This document shows positions 54,461 to 63,120 of a stretch of DNA of 64,000 nucleotides, in pieces; positions within the stretch are counted from its first letter, which is position 1, and each line of letters starts with the position of its first letter. Origin of the DNA: Lysobacterales bacterium. GTDB lineage: Bacteria; Pseudomonadota; Gammaproteobacteria; Xanthomonadales; Ahniellaceae. Position numbers and translations under genes: made by a program. The DNA is taken from positions 930,001-994,000 of the forward strand of contig JADJCM010000001.1 of assembly GCA_016703225.1 (NCBI GenBank), given 5' to 3'. Below the pieces are notes generated by a model. That model was not told the DNA's origin and did not search any database. It was given only the letters and a program-made list of their open reading frames with translations.

Positions 54461-57316
54461 TCAGCTCTCGGTATCGGGCGCGTCGAGCGCGCTCGGCAAG
54501 TCGATGATGAAGCGCGCGCCGGCGCCGGGCGTGCCCAGCGCCTGGATGCGGCCGCGGTGCCGCGCCACAATGCGGCGCACGATCGCCAGGCCGATGCCGC
54601 TGCCCTCGTATTCGCTGCGCGAGTGCAGGCGCTGGAACGGCGCGAAGATGCGCTCGGCATGTTCCTGCTCGAAGCCGATGCCGTTGTCGGCGACCTCGAT
54701 GCGCACGCCGGGCACGCCGTCGAGGTCGATCAGACTGCAGACCACCGCGATCTCGGGGCGCACGCCCTCGCGGCGGAACTTGAGCGCGTTCGCGAGCAGG
54801 TTCTGCAGCAACTGGCGCATCTGCGTCGGGTCGGCGCGCAGGTGCGGAAGCGGCGCCACCTGCACCTGCGCGTCGCTGGCGCGGATGCGCTGTTCGAGGT
54901 CGTTGAGCACGTCCTTGCACACCTGCGCCAGGTCGACGTCGCGAAAGCGCGCGCCGCCGGTGTTGATGCGCGAATATTCGAGCAGGTCGTCGATCAGCAC
55001 CTGCATGCGCCCGGCGGCCTGGTGCATGCGATCGAGGTAGTCGCGACCGGGCTCGGGCAGCGCCTCGCGGTAGCGGCTGACCACCAGCTCGGAAAATGCG
55101 CGGATCTTGCGCAGCGGTTCCTGCAGGTCGTGCGAGGCGACGAAGGCAAACTCGCGCAGCTCCTTGTTGCGCTGGTCGAGATCGGTCAGCGACTGGCGCA
55201 GGCGAGCGTCGGCGAGCTTGCGTGCGGTGGTGTCGCGCATGCTGCCGACGATGCGCTCGACGCGGCGGTCTGCTGCGACGATCGGCTCGGCATGCTGGTG
55301 CACCCAGCGCACTTCGCCGTCCGGGCGCAGGATGCGGAACTCGCTGCTGTTGCGCTCGCCGCGCAATTGCGCGTCAAACGCCGCCAGCACCGCCTCGATG
55401 TCGTCCGGGTGCACGCAGTCCATGTAGGCGTGCGGGTTGTCGCGGATTTCCGCGAGCGGCCGCCCGAACACGCGCTCGAAGGCCGGGTTCATGTACAGCA
55501 TGCGCCGCGCCGCCGGGTCGTAGTTGTAGAACACGTCGCTGACGTTCTCCGCCATCTCGCGGAAGCGTTCTTCGCTCTGTTGCAGCAGCGCATTGCTGCG
55601 CTTCTCCGCGGCCTCGGCGAGCTTCTGTTCGGTGACATCGCGCACCGTTCCGAGGACGCGCACCGGCGCGCCGTCGAGTCCCGTGAACACCTGCCCCTGC
55701 GCCTCCAGAAACTTGCAGCGCCCATCGGCGAACGGCACGCGGTACTGGATTGCCGCCATCGACAGCGCCGGCTCGGTGATCGAGCGCTGCCACGCCTCCA
55801 GCAGCCGCGGCCGGTCGTCCACGTGCAACCGCTCGATGAAGCCGTCGAAGCTCGGCTGGTGGGTAGCGGGATCGGTCTCGAACAAGCGGTGTGTCTGCTC
55901 ACTCCACTGGACCTGACCGCTGGCCAGGTCGAACTCCCAGCTGCCGATCCGCGCCACCCGCTGCGCTTCCAGCAGGCGCTCGTGTTCGAGCTGCAGGGCG
56001 CGTGCCGCGGCATGCTGCTCGCTGATGTCGCGGGTGGTGCCGAACACCAGATGCGCGCGGCCGTTTTCGCCGACCACCTCCCAGCGCTGCTCGACGTGCT
56101 TGATGCGACCGTTGCCGACCGCGATGCGGTGCTCGATCTGGAATTGGCCGCCGGGGTGGCGCAGGGATTCCTTGAACACGTGCTCCGCGGCGGCGCGATC
56201 CTCGGCATGCACGCGCAGCAGCAGGCTCTTGAGGTTGGGCTGAAACTCGATCGGGTTGGTCTCGAAGATGCGGTGCATCTCCTCCGACCAGAACACGCGG
56301 CCGCTGTCGAGATCGGATTCCCAGTTGCCGATGCGGCCGATGCGCTGCGCCAGCACCAGGCGCGCGCGCTCGGCGTCGAGATCGTGCAGCAGCGCGCGTT
56401 CGCTCGCGGCGGCGATGCGGCGTACGGTGATGTCGCGGGTGACGCTGAGCACGGCGGTGACGCTGCCATCGCCCTCGCGCAGCGGCGTCGAGTGCATGTC
56501 CACCCAGCGTTCGCGGCCGCGCAGGCCAATGATGCGAAACTCCAGCACCCCGCTCTCGCCGGCGCAGGCGCGCAGATGCAGATCGAGAAAGGCCTCGCGG
56601 TCCTCCGGGTGCACCAGCCCGAGCACCGCCTTGCCGAGTACCTGGCCGGCGTCGTCGGCCTCGACCATGCGCAGCCCGGCGGCGTTCATTTCCAACAGCC
56701 GACCATCGACCGAGACCAGCTTCACGCACTCCGGCTCACTGTCGATGATCGCGCGCAACCGCGCCTCGCTGGCACGCTGCGCGACCGCGCTGCGATGGCG
56801 CTCGTCGACGTCGTGGCGCAGCTCCCGATTGGCCGCCTCGAGCTGGCGCGAGCGTTCTTCCAGCTTGCGGATCAGCACGCGGCTGTAGCGCTCCATCAGC
56901 GCCTCCTCGCCACCGACCGGCGCGGCCTTGCCCGCCGCCACCGGCTTCGGCGCTGCCAGCACCGCACGCACCCGCTCTAGCAGCAACTCCGGCTCACAGG
57001 GCTTGAGCAGGAAGGCGTCGGCGCCCAGATCGAGCGCCAGACGCTCGTCTTCCTCCTCGGTGTAGGTGGCGGTGTAGACGATGAACGGCAACGCCCGCAA
57101 CTGCGGGTCGGCGCGCCACTCGCGCAGCAGCGAATAGCCGTCGAGCACCGGCATCAGCAGATCGGAAACCACAAGATCAGGCGGCGCCGCGCGCGCCTGC
57201 GCCAGCGCCTCGGCGCCATTGCTGGCGCATTGCATCTCATGGCCATGTGCCTGCAGCAGCGTGCACAGGTAATCGCGGTTCTGCGGGTGGTCGTCGACGA
57301 CCAAAATGCGGATCAT
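54461..57316 (-). CDS. Hybrid sensor histidine kinase: receiver, four PAS domains, kinase core
   Basis: 951 aa from the ATG at 57316 (GGAGCC upstream). A receiver domain (ILVVDDHPQNRD, phospho-Asp in DLVVSDLLMP, Lys in FLLKPCEP) is followed by about four PAS/PAC units between residues 160 and 700. The kinase core has phospho-His in FAFVASHDLQEPLRK (near residue 725), N box LLANALKFRREG and GSGIGLAIVRRI. No membrane segment, so it is cytoplasmic. Its start overlaps the upstream response regulator by 4 bp. PAS modules could bind heme, flavin or other signals, but no diagnostic Cys/His was identified. Confidence 0.92.
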   Translation of the reverse strand: MIRILVVDDHPQNRDYLCTLLQAHGHEMQCASNGAEALAQARAAPPDLVVSDLLMPVLDGYSLLREWRADPQLRALPFIVYTATYTEEEDERLALDLGADAFLLKPCEPELLLERVRAVLAAPKPVAAGKAAPVGGEEALMERYSRVLIRKLEERSRQLEAANRELRHDVDERHRSAVAQRASEARLRAIIDSEPECVKLVSVDGRLLEMNAAGLRMVEADDAGQVLGKAVLGLVHPEDREAFLDLHLRACAGESGVLEFRIIGLRGRERWVDMHSTPLREGDGSVTAVLSVTRDITVRRIAAASERALLHDLDAERARLVLAQRIGRIGNWESDLDSGRVFWSEEMHRIFETNPIEFQPNLKSLLLRVHAEDRAAAEHVFKESLRHPGGQFQIEHRIAVGNGRIKHVEQRWEVVGENGRAHLVFGTTRDISEQHAAARALQLEHERLLEAQRVARIGSWEFDLASGQVQWSEQTHRLFETDPATHQPSFDGFIERLHVDDRPRLLEAWQRSITEPALSMAAIQYRVPFADGRCKFLEAQGQVFTGLDGAPVRVLGTVRDVTEQKLAEAAEKRSNALLQQSEERFREMAENVSDVFYNYDPAARRMLYMNPAFERVFGRPLAEIRDNPHAYMDCVHPDDIEAVLAAFDAQLRGERNSSEFRILRPDGEVRWVHQHAEPIVAADRRVERIVGSMRDTTARKLADARLRQSLTDLDQRNKELREFAFVASHDLQEPLRKIRAFSELVVSRYREALPEPGRDYLDRMHQAAGRMQVLIDDLLEYSRINTGGARFRDVDLAQVCKDVLNDLEQRIRASDAQVQVAPLPHLRADPTQMRQLLQNLLANALKFRREGVRPEIAVVCSLIDLDGVPGVRIEVADNGIGFEQEHAERIFAPFQRLHSRSEYEGSGIGLAIVRRIVARHRGRIQALGTPGAGARFIIDLPSALDAPDTES

Positions 57317-57705
57317 GACGGCGGCTCCTGCTCCGCGCCGGGAGGATGGAAACGCGAGATCTCGGCAACGAAGGTTTCGGGGTTGATCGGCTTTTCCAGG
57401 TAGCCGTCGCAACCGGCTTCCAGGCACTTTTCGCGATCGCCGACCATGGCGTAGGAGGTTACCGCGACGATCGGCACCGCGCGCGTCGGGTCGAGCGAGC
57501 GCAATGCCCGCGCCACTGCATGTCCGTCCATGCCGGGCAACTGGATGTCGAGCAGCACCAGGCCGGGTCGCGCCGTCTGGAACAGCGCCACGCCACTCGG
57601 GCCATCGACCGCGGAGACAACCCGGTAACCATGCTGTTCCAGCAGGTAGGTGAGCAGATAGCGGTTCTGCACGTTGTCCTCGATCAGCAGGATCATCGGT
57701 TTCAT
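57313..57705 (-). CDS. Single-domain response regulator (CheY-like)
   Basis: 130 aa consisting only of a receiver: LLIEDNVQNRYLL, phospho-Asp in LVLLDIQLPGMDG, Thr/Ser switch in IVAVTSYAM, Lys in YLEKPINPETF. Without an output domain it would relay phosphate or act by binding partners. It overlaps the membrane kinase upstream and the hybrid kinase downstream by 4 bp each, so all three are likely translated together. Confidence 0.92.
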   Translation of the reverse strand: MKPMILLIEDNVQNRYLLTYLLEQHGYRVVSAVDGPSGVALFQTARPGLVLLDIQLPGMDGHAVARALRSLDPTRAVPIVAVTSYAMVGDREKCLEAGCDGYLEKPINPETFVAEISRFHPPGAEQEPPS

Positions 57706-59192
57706 GTCGCGGGCGCCGTTAGCAGGGGAAGGACGACGGTGAACTCACTGCCTTCACCGATGCGACTGAATGCGGTGATCTCGCCGCCCATCAGCCCGGC
57801 CAGGCGGCGACAGATCACGAGCCCGAGTCCGGTGCCCTCGTGTTGGCGAGCGATCCCGGAATCGACCTGGCGGAACGGCTGGAACAACTGCGCCAGATCG
57901 TCTTCGGCGATGCCGATGCCGGTGTCGAGAACGCGGAAGCGCAGCGCCGGGCGTGCATCCGGCGCTGCACTCGGCACCGCGCCATTCGCGGCGCTTGGCA
58001 ACCAGGCTGGTGCGGCCTCGACGCGCAGCGTGACGCCACCGCGATCGGTGAACTTGATTGCGTTGCTCAGCAGGTTGAGCAGGATCTGCTCGATGCGGCG
58101 GCGGTCGCCGCTGATCTCGGGCAGCGTCTCGGGGCACTCCAGGTTCAGCGTCAGCTGCTTGTGCTGCGCCTGCGTCCGCACCGAGTCGAGCACCCGCTCG
58201 ACCACGGTGACGACATCGACCGGCTCGTGCCGTATCTGCAACTGCCCGGCCTCGATCTTGGACAGGTCGAGCACGTCGTTGATCAGCCCCAGCAGGTGCC
58301 GTGCGCTGCCCATGACCATGGTCAGCTGCCGCTGCTGCTCCTCGCTGACCGGCCCGGCGAGCCGCTGCAGCACGATGCCGGTGAAGCCGATGATCGAGTT
58401 CAACGGCGTGCGCAACTCATGCGACATCGTCGCCAGGAACGCCGACTTGAGCTTGTCCGCCGCCTCGGCCCGCGCCAGCGCCGCCTGCAACTGCGCGGTG
58501 CGCTCCGCCACGGTCGCCTCCAGTTCGCGGTTGGCGCGCAGTACCGCCGCCTCGGCCTGCTTGCGCGCACTGATCTCGATCGAGAACACCGCGATGCCTT
58601 CCGGTACCGGGTAGCCGTTCAACTCGAACCATCCGTGTTCGCCATCCGGGAACACAAACTCGACTACTTCCTGAAACGGCTCACGCTCGAGCATGCAACG
58701 CTGCATCAAGGCGAAGGGGCGGGTCGCCTCGATCCCTGGCCACACTTCTTGCATGCGCTTGCCGATCAGCTCGGCGCTGGGTCGGCGGTTGTGGGCCTCG
58801 ATTGCCGGGTTCAGGTACAGGTAACGCCAGTCGCGGCCGATCACCTGGCAGCCTTCAAGGATGCGGTCGAGCAAGTCACGATGGCGGTGCTCGCTGGCGC
58901 GCAACTGGCGGTCCTTGTCCTGCGCTTCCAGGTAACCGCTTTCGATGCGCGCGTAGGTGGCGCGGGTCAGCGCCCAGAGCAGGCCCGCAGTAACCGCCAC
59001 GAACGCGATGCCCTTGTAGGAACTGATCCGCATCAGGTGGGCCGGGTCGTCCACCAGCAGCGCAAGCAGGACGTCGCTGCCCCAGATCCACAGCGCGGCG
59101 AACAGCGCATAGGCGAGCGCGATGCGCAGCGCGCGCCCGCGCAGCGAACGCCGCTCCCGATCCTTCAACTCTTGCAGTTCTGGATACAGCAA
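57702..59192 (-). CDS. Membrane sensor histidine kinase with PAS domain
   Basis: About 496 aa if the TTG at 59192 is used (GGAG ten bases upstream); no nearby in-frame ATG exists, so the start is uncertain. Two hydrophobic segments (IALAYALFAALWIWGSDVLL and IAFVAVTAGLLWAL) precede a coiled coil, a PAS domain (HRDLLDRILEGCQVIGRDWR) and a kinase core with phospho-His in FLATMSHELRTPLNSIIGF, N box LSNAIKFTDRGG and HEGTGLGLVICRRL. First gene of the leftward half of the signalling island, divergent from the rightward half. Confidence 0.88.
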   Translation of the reverse strand: MLYPELQELKDRERRSLRGRALRIALAYALFAALWIWGSDVLLALLVDDPAHLMRISSYKGIAFVAVTAGLLWALTRATYARIESGYLEAQDKDRQLRASEHRHRDLLDRILEGCQVIGRDWRYLYLNPAIEAHNRRPSAELIGKRMQEVWPGIEATRPFALMQRCMLEREPFQEVVEFVFPDGEHGWFELNGYPVPEGIAVFSIEISARKQAEAAVLRANRELEATVAERTAQLQAALARAEAADKLKSAFLATMSHELRTPLNSIIGFTGIVLQRLAGPVSEEQQRQLTMVMGSARHLLGLINDVLDLSKIEAGQLQIRHEPVDVVTVVERVLDSVRTQAQHKQLTLNLECPETLPEISGDRRRIEQILLNLLSNAIKFTDRGGVTLRVEAAPAWLPSAANGAVPSAAPDARPALRFRVLDTGIGIAEDDLAQLFQPFRQVDSGIARQHEGTGLGLVICRRLAGLMGGEITAFSRIGEGSEFTVVLPLLTAPAT

Positions 59193-59370
59193 GGCACGGA
59201 TGCTCCGCAGACGGCGACAGCTGGAGTCTAGGCCAAACCCGCAGCAGCGGCGCCCGGGCCGGTAAGCATTCGCACGTATTCCGAAGCAGCGCCGACGCAC
59301 CTAGGCTGGCAGCCAGGATCAGGACAACGCAGGCGTCACGGGCGCCGGCCCGGTCCGCGAGGAGATCGCC

Positions 59371-59544
59371 ATGAACGCCATCACCCAGGTGTTGCTGCTG
59401 CCGATCCGCACCGTCGGCGTATGCGCGCAGGTGATCGAACAGATCCAGGCCGCGCTCGCCGCCGCACGCGAGGCGCGCCATGACCACGACAGTCCACTGC
59501 AGACGATGCCGCTGGCGGCTTCGGCGCGCGAGCGCAAGCACTGA
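59371..59544 (+). CDS. Small ORF of 57 codons preceding a response regulator
   Basis: An ATG with a strong ribosome site (GAGGAG, eight bases upstream) opens a 57-aa frame with MNAITQVLLLPIRTVGVCAQ, an Ala/Gln-rich helix and a polar C-terminus ending ARERKH. The response regulator gene starts 14 bases after its stop. No family is recognised. It is the first gene of the rightward unit. It could be a leader peptide or a small regulator. Confidence 0.6.
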   Translation: MNAITQVLLLPIRTVGVCAQVIEQIQAALAAAREARHDHDSPLQTMPLAASARERKH

Positions 59545-59558
59545 ACCCGGAGAAGACC

Positions 59559-60038
59559 ATGCCCCGCATCCTGCTCGTGGACGACGACATCAATGTGCTG
59601 CGCGCGCTCGGGCGGTTGATCCATTTCCTGCCGCGCGAAGTGCTGGGTGGCGAAGCCGAGGTCGAGTGCTACGCGCAACCGGAAGCGGCGCTGGCACGCG
59701 CCGCCGTCTGGGAGTTCGACCTGATCGTGGTCGACTACCTGATGCCCGGCATGCACGGCGTCGCCTTCATGCGCCGGCTCAACGCCATGCATTCGCACGC
59801 GGCGCGGCTGCTGCTCACCGCGCACGCGCGCGCCCTGGAGAAGATCGAGGCGGTGAAGGGCATCGGCCCGGTGGAGATGATGCAGAAGCCCTGGGACGAA
59901 GCCGCGCTCAAGACGGCCATCTCGCGCCTGGTCACCTGGCGTCGCGACCAACTCGCGGCCAGTCACGGAGCGGCCGCGGGCGCCTCCCCCCACAATGGTT
60001 CGCAGGCGCTTGCCGCCGCGCTCACGACCGCGCAGTAA
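59559..60038 (+). CDS. Response regulator (receiver domain)
   Basis: 159 aa. Receiver motifs ILLVDDDINVLRALG, phospho-Asp in LIVVDYLMPGMHG, Thr in LLLTAHARAL and Lys in MMQKPWDEAAL. The remaining 35 residues are a polar/Ala-rich tail without a DNA-binding domain. The layout resembles receivers of the HD-GYP/RpfG-like superfamily but no HD domain is present. It follows the 57-codon ORF and precedes a second receiver. Confidence 0.88.
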   Translation: MPRILLVDDDINVLRALGRLIHFLPREVLGGEAEVECYAQPEAALARAAVWEFDLIVVDYLMPGMHGVAFMRRLNAMHSHAARLLLTAHARALEKIEAVKGIGPVEMMQKPWDEAALKTAISRLVTWRRDQLAASHGAAAGASPHNGSQALAAALTTAQ

Positions 60039-60083
60039 GCTCTCCGAACCCCCGGAATGCGGGGTTTGGCAAGGGATGCAGCG

Positions 60084-60473
60084 ATGGGCGAAAGCGCGGC
60101 AAGGATTCTGCTGGTCGAAGACAATGATCTGGTGAGGGATCACGTGAATGCGCAACTGCAAGGACTCGGCTACACGGTGACGACGGTGCGCAACGGCGCC
60201 GAAGCCCTCGCCGCCTTGCGCGCAGACTCCGGCTTCGATCTGCTGTTCACCGACGTGGTGATGCCCGGCGGCATGAGTGGGCGCGACCTCGCCGAGCAAG
60301 TCCGGCAACTGCGCCCGAACCTGCCGGTGCTGCTCACCTCCGGCTACTTCGACCGCGGCACCAACGGCGGCGTGCGCGACTGGCCGATGCTGCAGAAACC
60401 CTACGGCTTCCAGGACCTGGCACAGAAGGTGAGCGCCGCCCTGGCGACCGCACCGCCGCGCAGCAGCGGCTGA
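60084..60473 (+). CDS. Single-domain response regulator
   Basis: 129 aa, start at 60084 (AAGGGA seven bases upstream). Motifs are ARILLVEDNDLVRDHVNAQL, phospho-Asp in LLFTDVVMPGGMSG, Thr/Ser in VLLTSGYFDRG and Lys in MLQKPYGFQDL. The sequence is close to the receivers fused to HisKA_4-type hybrid kinases, such as the one at 37904-39631. Here it is free-standing and directly upstream of the B12-binding protein gene. Confidence 0.9.
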   Translation: MGESAARILLVEDNDLVRDHVNAQLQGLGYTVTTVRNGAEALAALRADSGFDLLFTDVVMPGGMSGRDLAEQVRQLRPNLPVLLTSGYFDRGTNGGVRDWPMLQKPYGFQDLAQKVSAALATAPPRSSG

Positions 60474-60497
60474 GATCCCCCCACAGGAGACCCGTCG

Positions 60498-61574
60498 ATG
60501 GACGCCGCGGCACCCGCCAGCGCATTGCTCGCAGCGAAGACGGCGATCATCGACCGGGTGATGACCGAAGACTACGCGCGGCATCCCGAACTCGCTGCGC
60601 GCTACGGTGAGCGCGGTCGTGCCTTCTACCAGCGCGACTGCGGCCATCACCTCGACTTCCTCGCCGAGGCGGTGGCGCATGCGGCGCCGGCGCTGTTCAG
60701 CGACTACATCGCCTGGGCCAGCACCATGCTGGCGGCGCGCGGCGTGCGCGTCGCCGACCTCGCCGAGAATCTGCGCCTGCTGCAATGGGCGATCCGCGAG
60801 CAGTTTCCCGGCGCCGACGGCGCGGTCATGACCGCCCCGATCGAAGCGGCGTTGGCGCAACTGCCGCAGGCGCCGGCGACGCCGCCGTCGTTCATCGCCG
60901 GCGACCAGCCACACGACGCGCTGGCGCAGCAGTTCCTGGATTTGTTGTTGCTGCGCGAGCGCCGCGCCGCCGCCGACCTGGTCGCGACCGCAGTAACGCG
61001 CGACGGCCTGCCGCTGCAGCGCCTGTACCTCGACGTGTTCCAGCGCTCGCAGCGCGAGATCGGGCGGCTGTGGCAGCTGAACCGCATCGGCGTCGCCGAC
61101 GAGCACTTCGCCACCGCCGCGACGATGGCCTTGATGAACCGCTTTTTCCCGCAGTTCGCCGCCAACGGCGCAGGCAACGGACCGCGCGCGGTGTGCTGCT
61201 GCGTCGAGGGCGACTTGCACGAACTCGGCCTGCGCATGGTCGCCGATTTTCTGGAGATGGGCGGCTGGGACTGCGACTACCTGGGCGCCAACACGCCGCG
61301 CGCCGACCTGCTGCGCTCGCTGGCGGCTGACCCGCCGGACCTGGTCGCGCTGTCAGCGACCATGACCTTTCACGTCGGCGCCGTCGCCGAGCTGATCCGC
61401 CAGTTGCGCGCGCAGCCCGAAACCGCGGGCCTGCCGGTGCTGGTCGGCGGACGTCCGTTCCTGGTCGAGGACACGCTCTGGCGCAAGATCGGCGCCGACG
61501 CGTTCGCACACGATGCCGACAGCGTGATCGACGCGGCGACGCGGCTCACGGCGCGCGGAGCGGGCCATGCCTGA
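60498..61574 (+). CDS. Cobalamin-binding protein with CarH-type W-x9-EH motif
   Basis: 358 aa. Residues 145-225 match the four-helix B12-binding_2 domain and contain W192, then E202 and H203 (RLWQLNRIGVADEH), the W-x9-EH motif that packs on the adenosyl side in CarH photoreceptors. Residues 230-350 form the cobalamin-binding Rossmann domain with DLHELG (D239, H241, G244), the DxHxxG motif supplying the lower ligand. No MerR-type DNA-binding domain is present; the N-terminal 140 residues are helical and unassigned. It sits between a receiver and a histidine kinase (8-bp overlap). A light- or B12-responsive input protein for that kinase is the likely role. Confidence 0.85.
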   Translation: MDAAAPASALLAAKTAIIDRVMTEDYARHPELAARYGERGRAFYQRDCGHHLDFLAEAVAHAAPALFSDYIAWASTMLAARGVRVADLAENLRLLQWAIREQFPGADGAVMTAPIEAALAQLPQAPATPPSFIAGDQPHDALAQQFLDLLLLRERRAAADLVATAVTRDGLPLQRLYLDVFQRSQREIGRLWQLNRIGVADEHFATAATMALMNRFFPQFAANGAGNGPRAVCCCVEGDLHELGLRMVADFLEMGGWDCDYLGANTPRADLLRSLAADPPDLVALSATMTFHVGAVAELIRQLRAQPETAGLPVLVGGRPFLVEDTLWRKIGADAFAHDADSVIDAATRLTARGAGHA

Positions 61575-63120
61575 AGCCTCCGGCACAGTGCTGGTTCTGG
61601 AGGCAGACGGCCGCATCGCCGAAGTGGTCTGCGACGGGCTCGGCCTCGGGCTGGCTGCGGGCGGACGGGTGGAAGCGGTCGTGCTCGCTGACGAGGCCGA
61701 CAAGTACGCGCGCTTTCTGGCGGCGGCGCGCGACGGCGAGCCAGCCTTCGACTGGGCGATCAATGCCGATGCCGGCAGCGGCCCGCACACCCTGCATTTC
61801 GCCGCCTTCGGCCGCAGCCACGAACCCGTGCTCTGCATCGCCCGCGACCGCGCTGGCCTCGCCGCACTCGCCCCCATCGCTGCCTCACGCCTGCCGCCAC
61901 CCACCGCACCGCTGGTGGTCGCCACCGCCAGCCACGACGACCGCGCGTTCGAGGAGATGGCGCGCCTGACCAACGAGCTTGCCGCCAGCGAGCGCCGCCA
62001 GGTCAAGCTGAATGCGCGCCTGGAGCGCACCCACCAGCAGTTGCAGGTGCTCTACCAAGCGCTGCCGGTGGGCGTGTTCCAGGTCGATGGCGAAGGCCGC
62101 GTGGTACAGGCCAGTGCCCGCTTCAGCCAGCTCAGCGGCGTCGGTGTGCAGCAAGTCTGGTTCGCGCGCATCGACGCCGACGAGCACGCCGCGCGCCAGC
62201 GCCAGTGGCTGCGCCTGCAGCAGGAGCCGCACGCGCTCGACCTGCGCGCGCATTTCCGCGGCGGCGACGGCGTGCGCCGCCATCTGCACATCCGTCTGCT
62301 GCCGCTGAGGACGTCGCCCACGCCCGGCTTCGTTGGCATGGCCGAAGACCTGGCGCCGCGCGAACAAGCCGAGGCGCAGCAGCGCGAACTCGCGCGCCAC
62401 CGCGCCATCCACGATCTCAGCGCCGGGCTGGCGCAGCACCTGAACAACCTGATGGCGGTCGCGCTCGGCAATGCCGAACTGCTGGCGCATGCACTCGCCG
62501 ACAACGCGCCACTGCGCGCCGCTGCCGCGCGCGGCCTGCAGGCGACCGAACTGGCAGCGACGCTCACGCGCCGGCTGATGGCCTACGCCGGCATTTCGCT
62601 GCAGTCGATGGAACCGGTGTCGGTCGACGACGAACTGCGGGCGATCATCGCCACCCTCGATGCGTCGCAGCGCACGCGCCTGCAACTGACGCTGCAGGCC
62701 GGAACCGCGGCGGTGCGCATGGAGCGCGGCAGCTTTCGCGAGTGCATCGGTGCCCTGCTCGACAATGCCTTTGTGGCGCTGGCCGATGCCGACGGGGGCG
62801 GCGTCCGCGTCTGCACTGGCCTGGAAACCGATGCCGAGTCGCAGGCCTGGCTACACATCGAAGTCGCCGACGACGGCCCCGGCATGGACGCCGAAACCGC
62901 GCGTCGCGCCCGCGAGCCGTTCTTCAGCACCCGCGACGGCGCCACCGGGCTCGGTCTGAGCCTGGCCGACGGTTTCGCGAGGCTGTGTGGCGGTACGCTC
63001 GCGATCTGCACTGTGCCCGGGACCGGCACCCGCATCCAGCTGCGGCTGCCGCGCTGCGATTCGGCCAAGCCGGCTGGTGACACAGCAAACGACAGATCGA
63101 TGCCGGAGGAGAGCCCTTGA
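61567..63120 (+). CDS. PAS histidine kinase with atypical phosphoacceptor
   Basis: 517 aa. An N-terminal domain of about 130 residues is unassigned, followed by a coiled coil, a PAS domain (LYQALPVGVFQVDGEGRVVQ) and a HisKA_4-type core. The usual GGVAHDFNNLL reads AGLAQHLNNLM: the expected phospho-His is Gln and the next residue is His. The ATPase half keeps the N box (ALLDNAFVALADADG) and GATGLGLSLADGFARL. The gene overlaps the B12-protein gene by 8 bp. It may phosphorylate at the shifted His or act as a pseudokinase. Confidence 0.85.
   Translation: MPEASGTVLVLEADGRIAEVVCDGLGLGLAAGGRVEAVVLADEADKYARFLAAARDGEPAFDWAINADAGSGPHTLHFAAFGRSHEPVLCIARDRAGLAALAPIAASRLPPPTAPLVVATASHDDRAFEEMARLTNELAASERRQVKLNARLERTHQQLQVLYQALPVGVFQVDGEGRVVQASARFSQLSGVGVQQVWFARIDADEHAARQRQWLRLQQEPHALDLRAHFRGGDGVRRHLHIRLLPLRTSPTPGFVGMAEDLAPREQAEAQQRELARHRAIHDLSAGLAQHLNNLMAVALGNAELLAHALADNAPLRAAAARGLQATELAATLTRRLMAYAGISLQSMEPVSVDDELRAIIATLDASQRTRLQLTLQAGTAAVRMERGSFRECIGALLDNAFVALADADGGGVRVCTGLETDAESQAWLHIEVADDGPGMDAETARRAREPFFSTRDGATGLGLSLADGFARLCGGTLAICTVPGTGTRIQLRLPRCDSAKPAGDTANDRSMPEESP
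63105..63111 (+). promoter_or_regulatory. Strong ribosome binding site deciding a TTG start
   Basis: GGAGGAG lies five bases before the TTG at 63117. The TTG overlaps the TGA of the kinase gene upstream, so the two are coupled. Confidence 0.7.

Noticed and set aside
54083..56980. 965-codon rightward open frame
   Set aside because: Antisense to the 951-aa hybrid kinase; no domain and an implausible composition.
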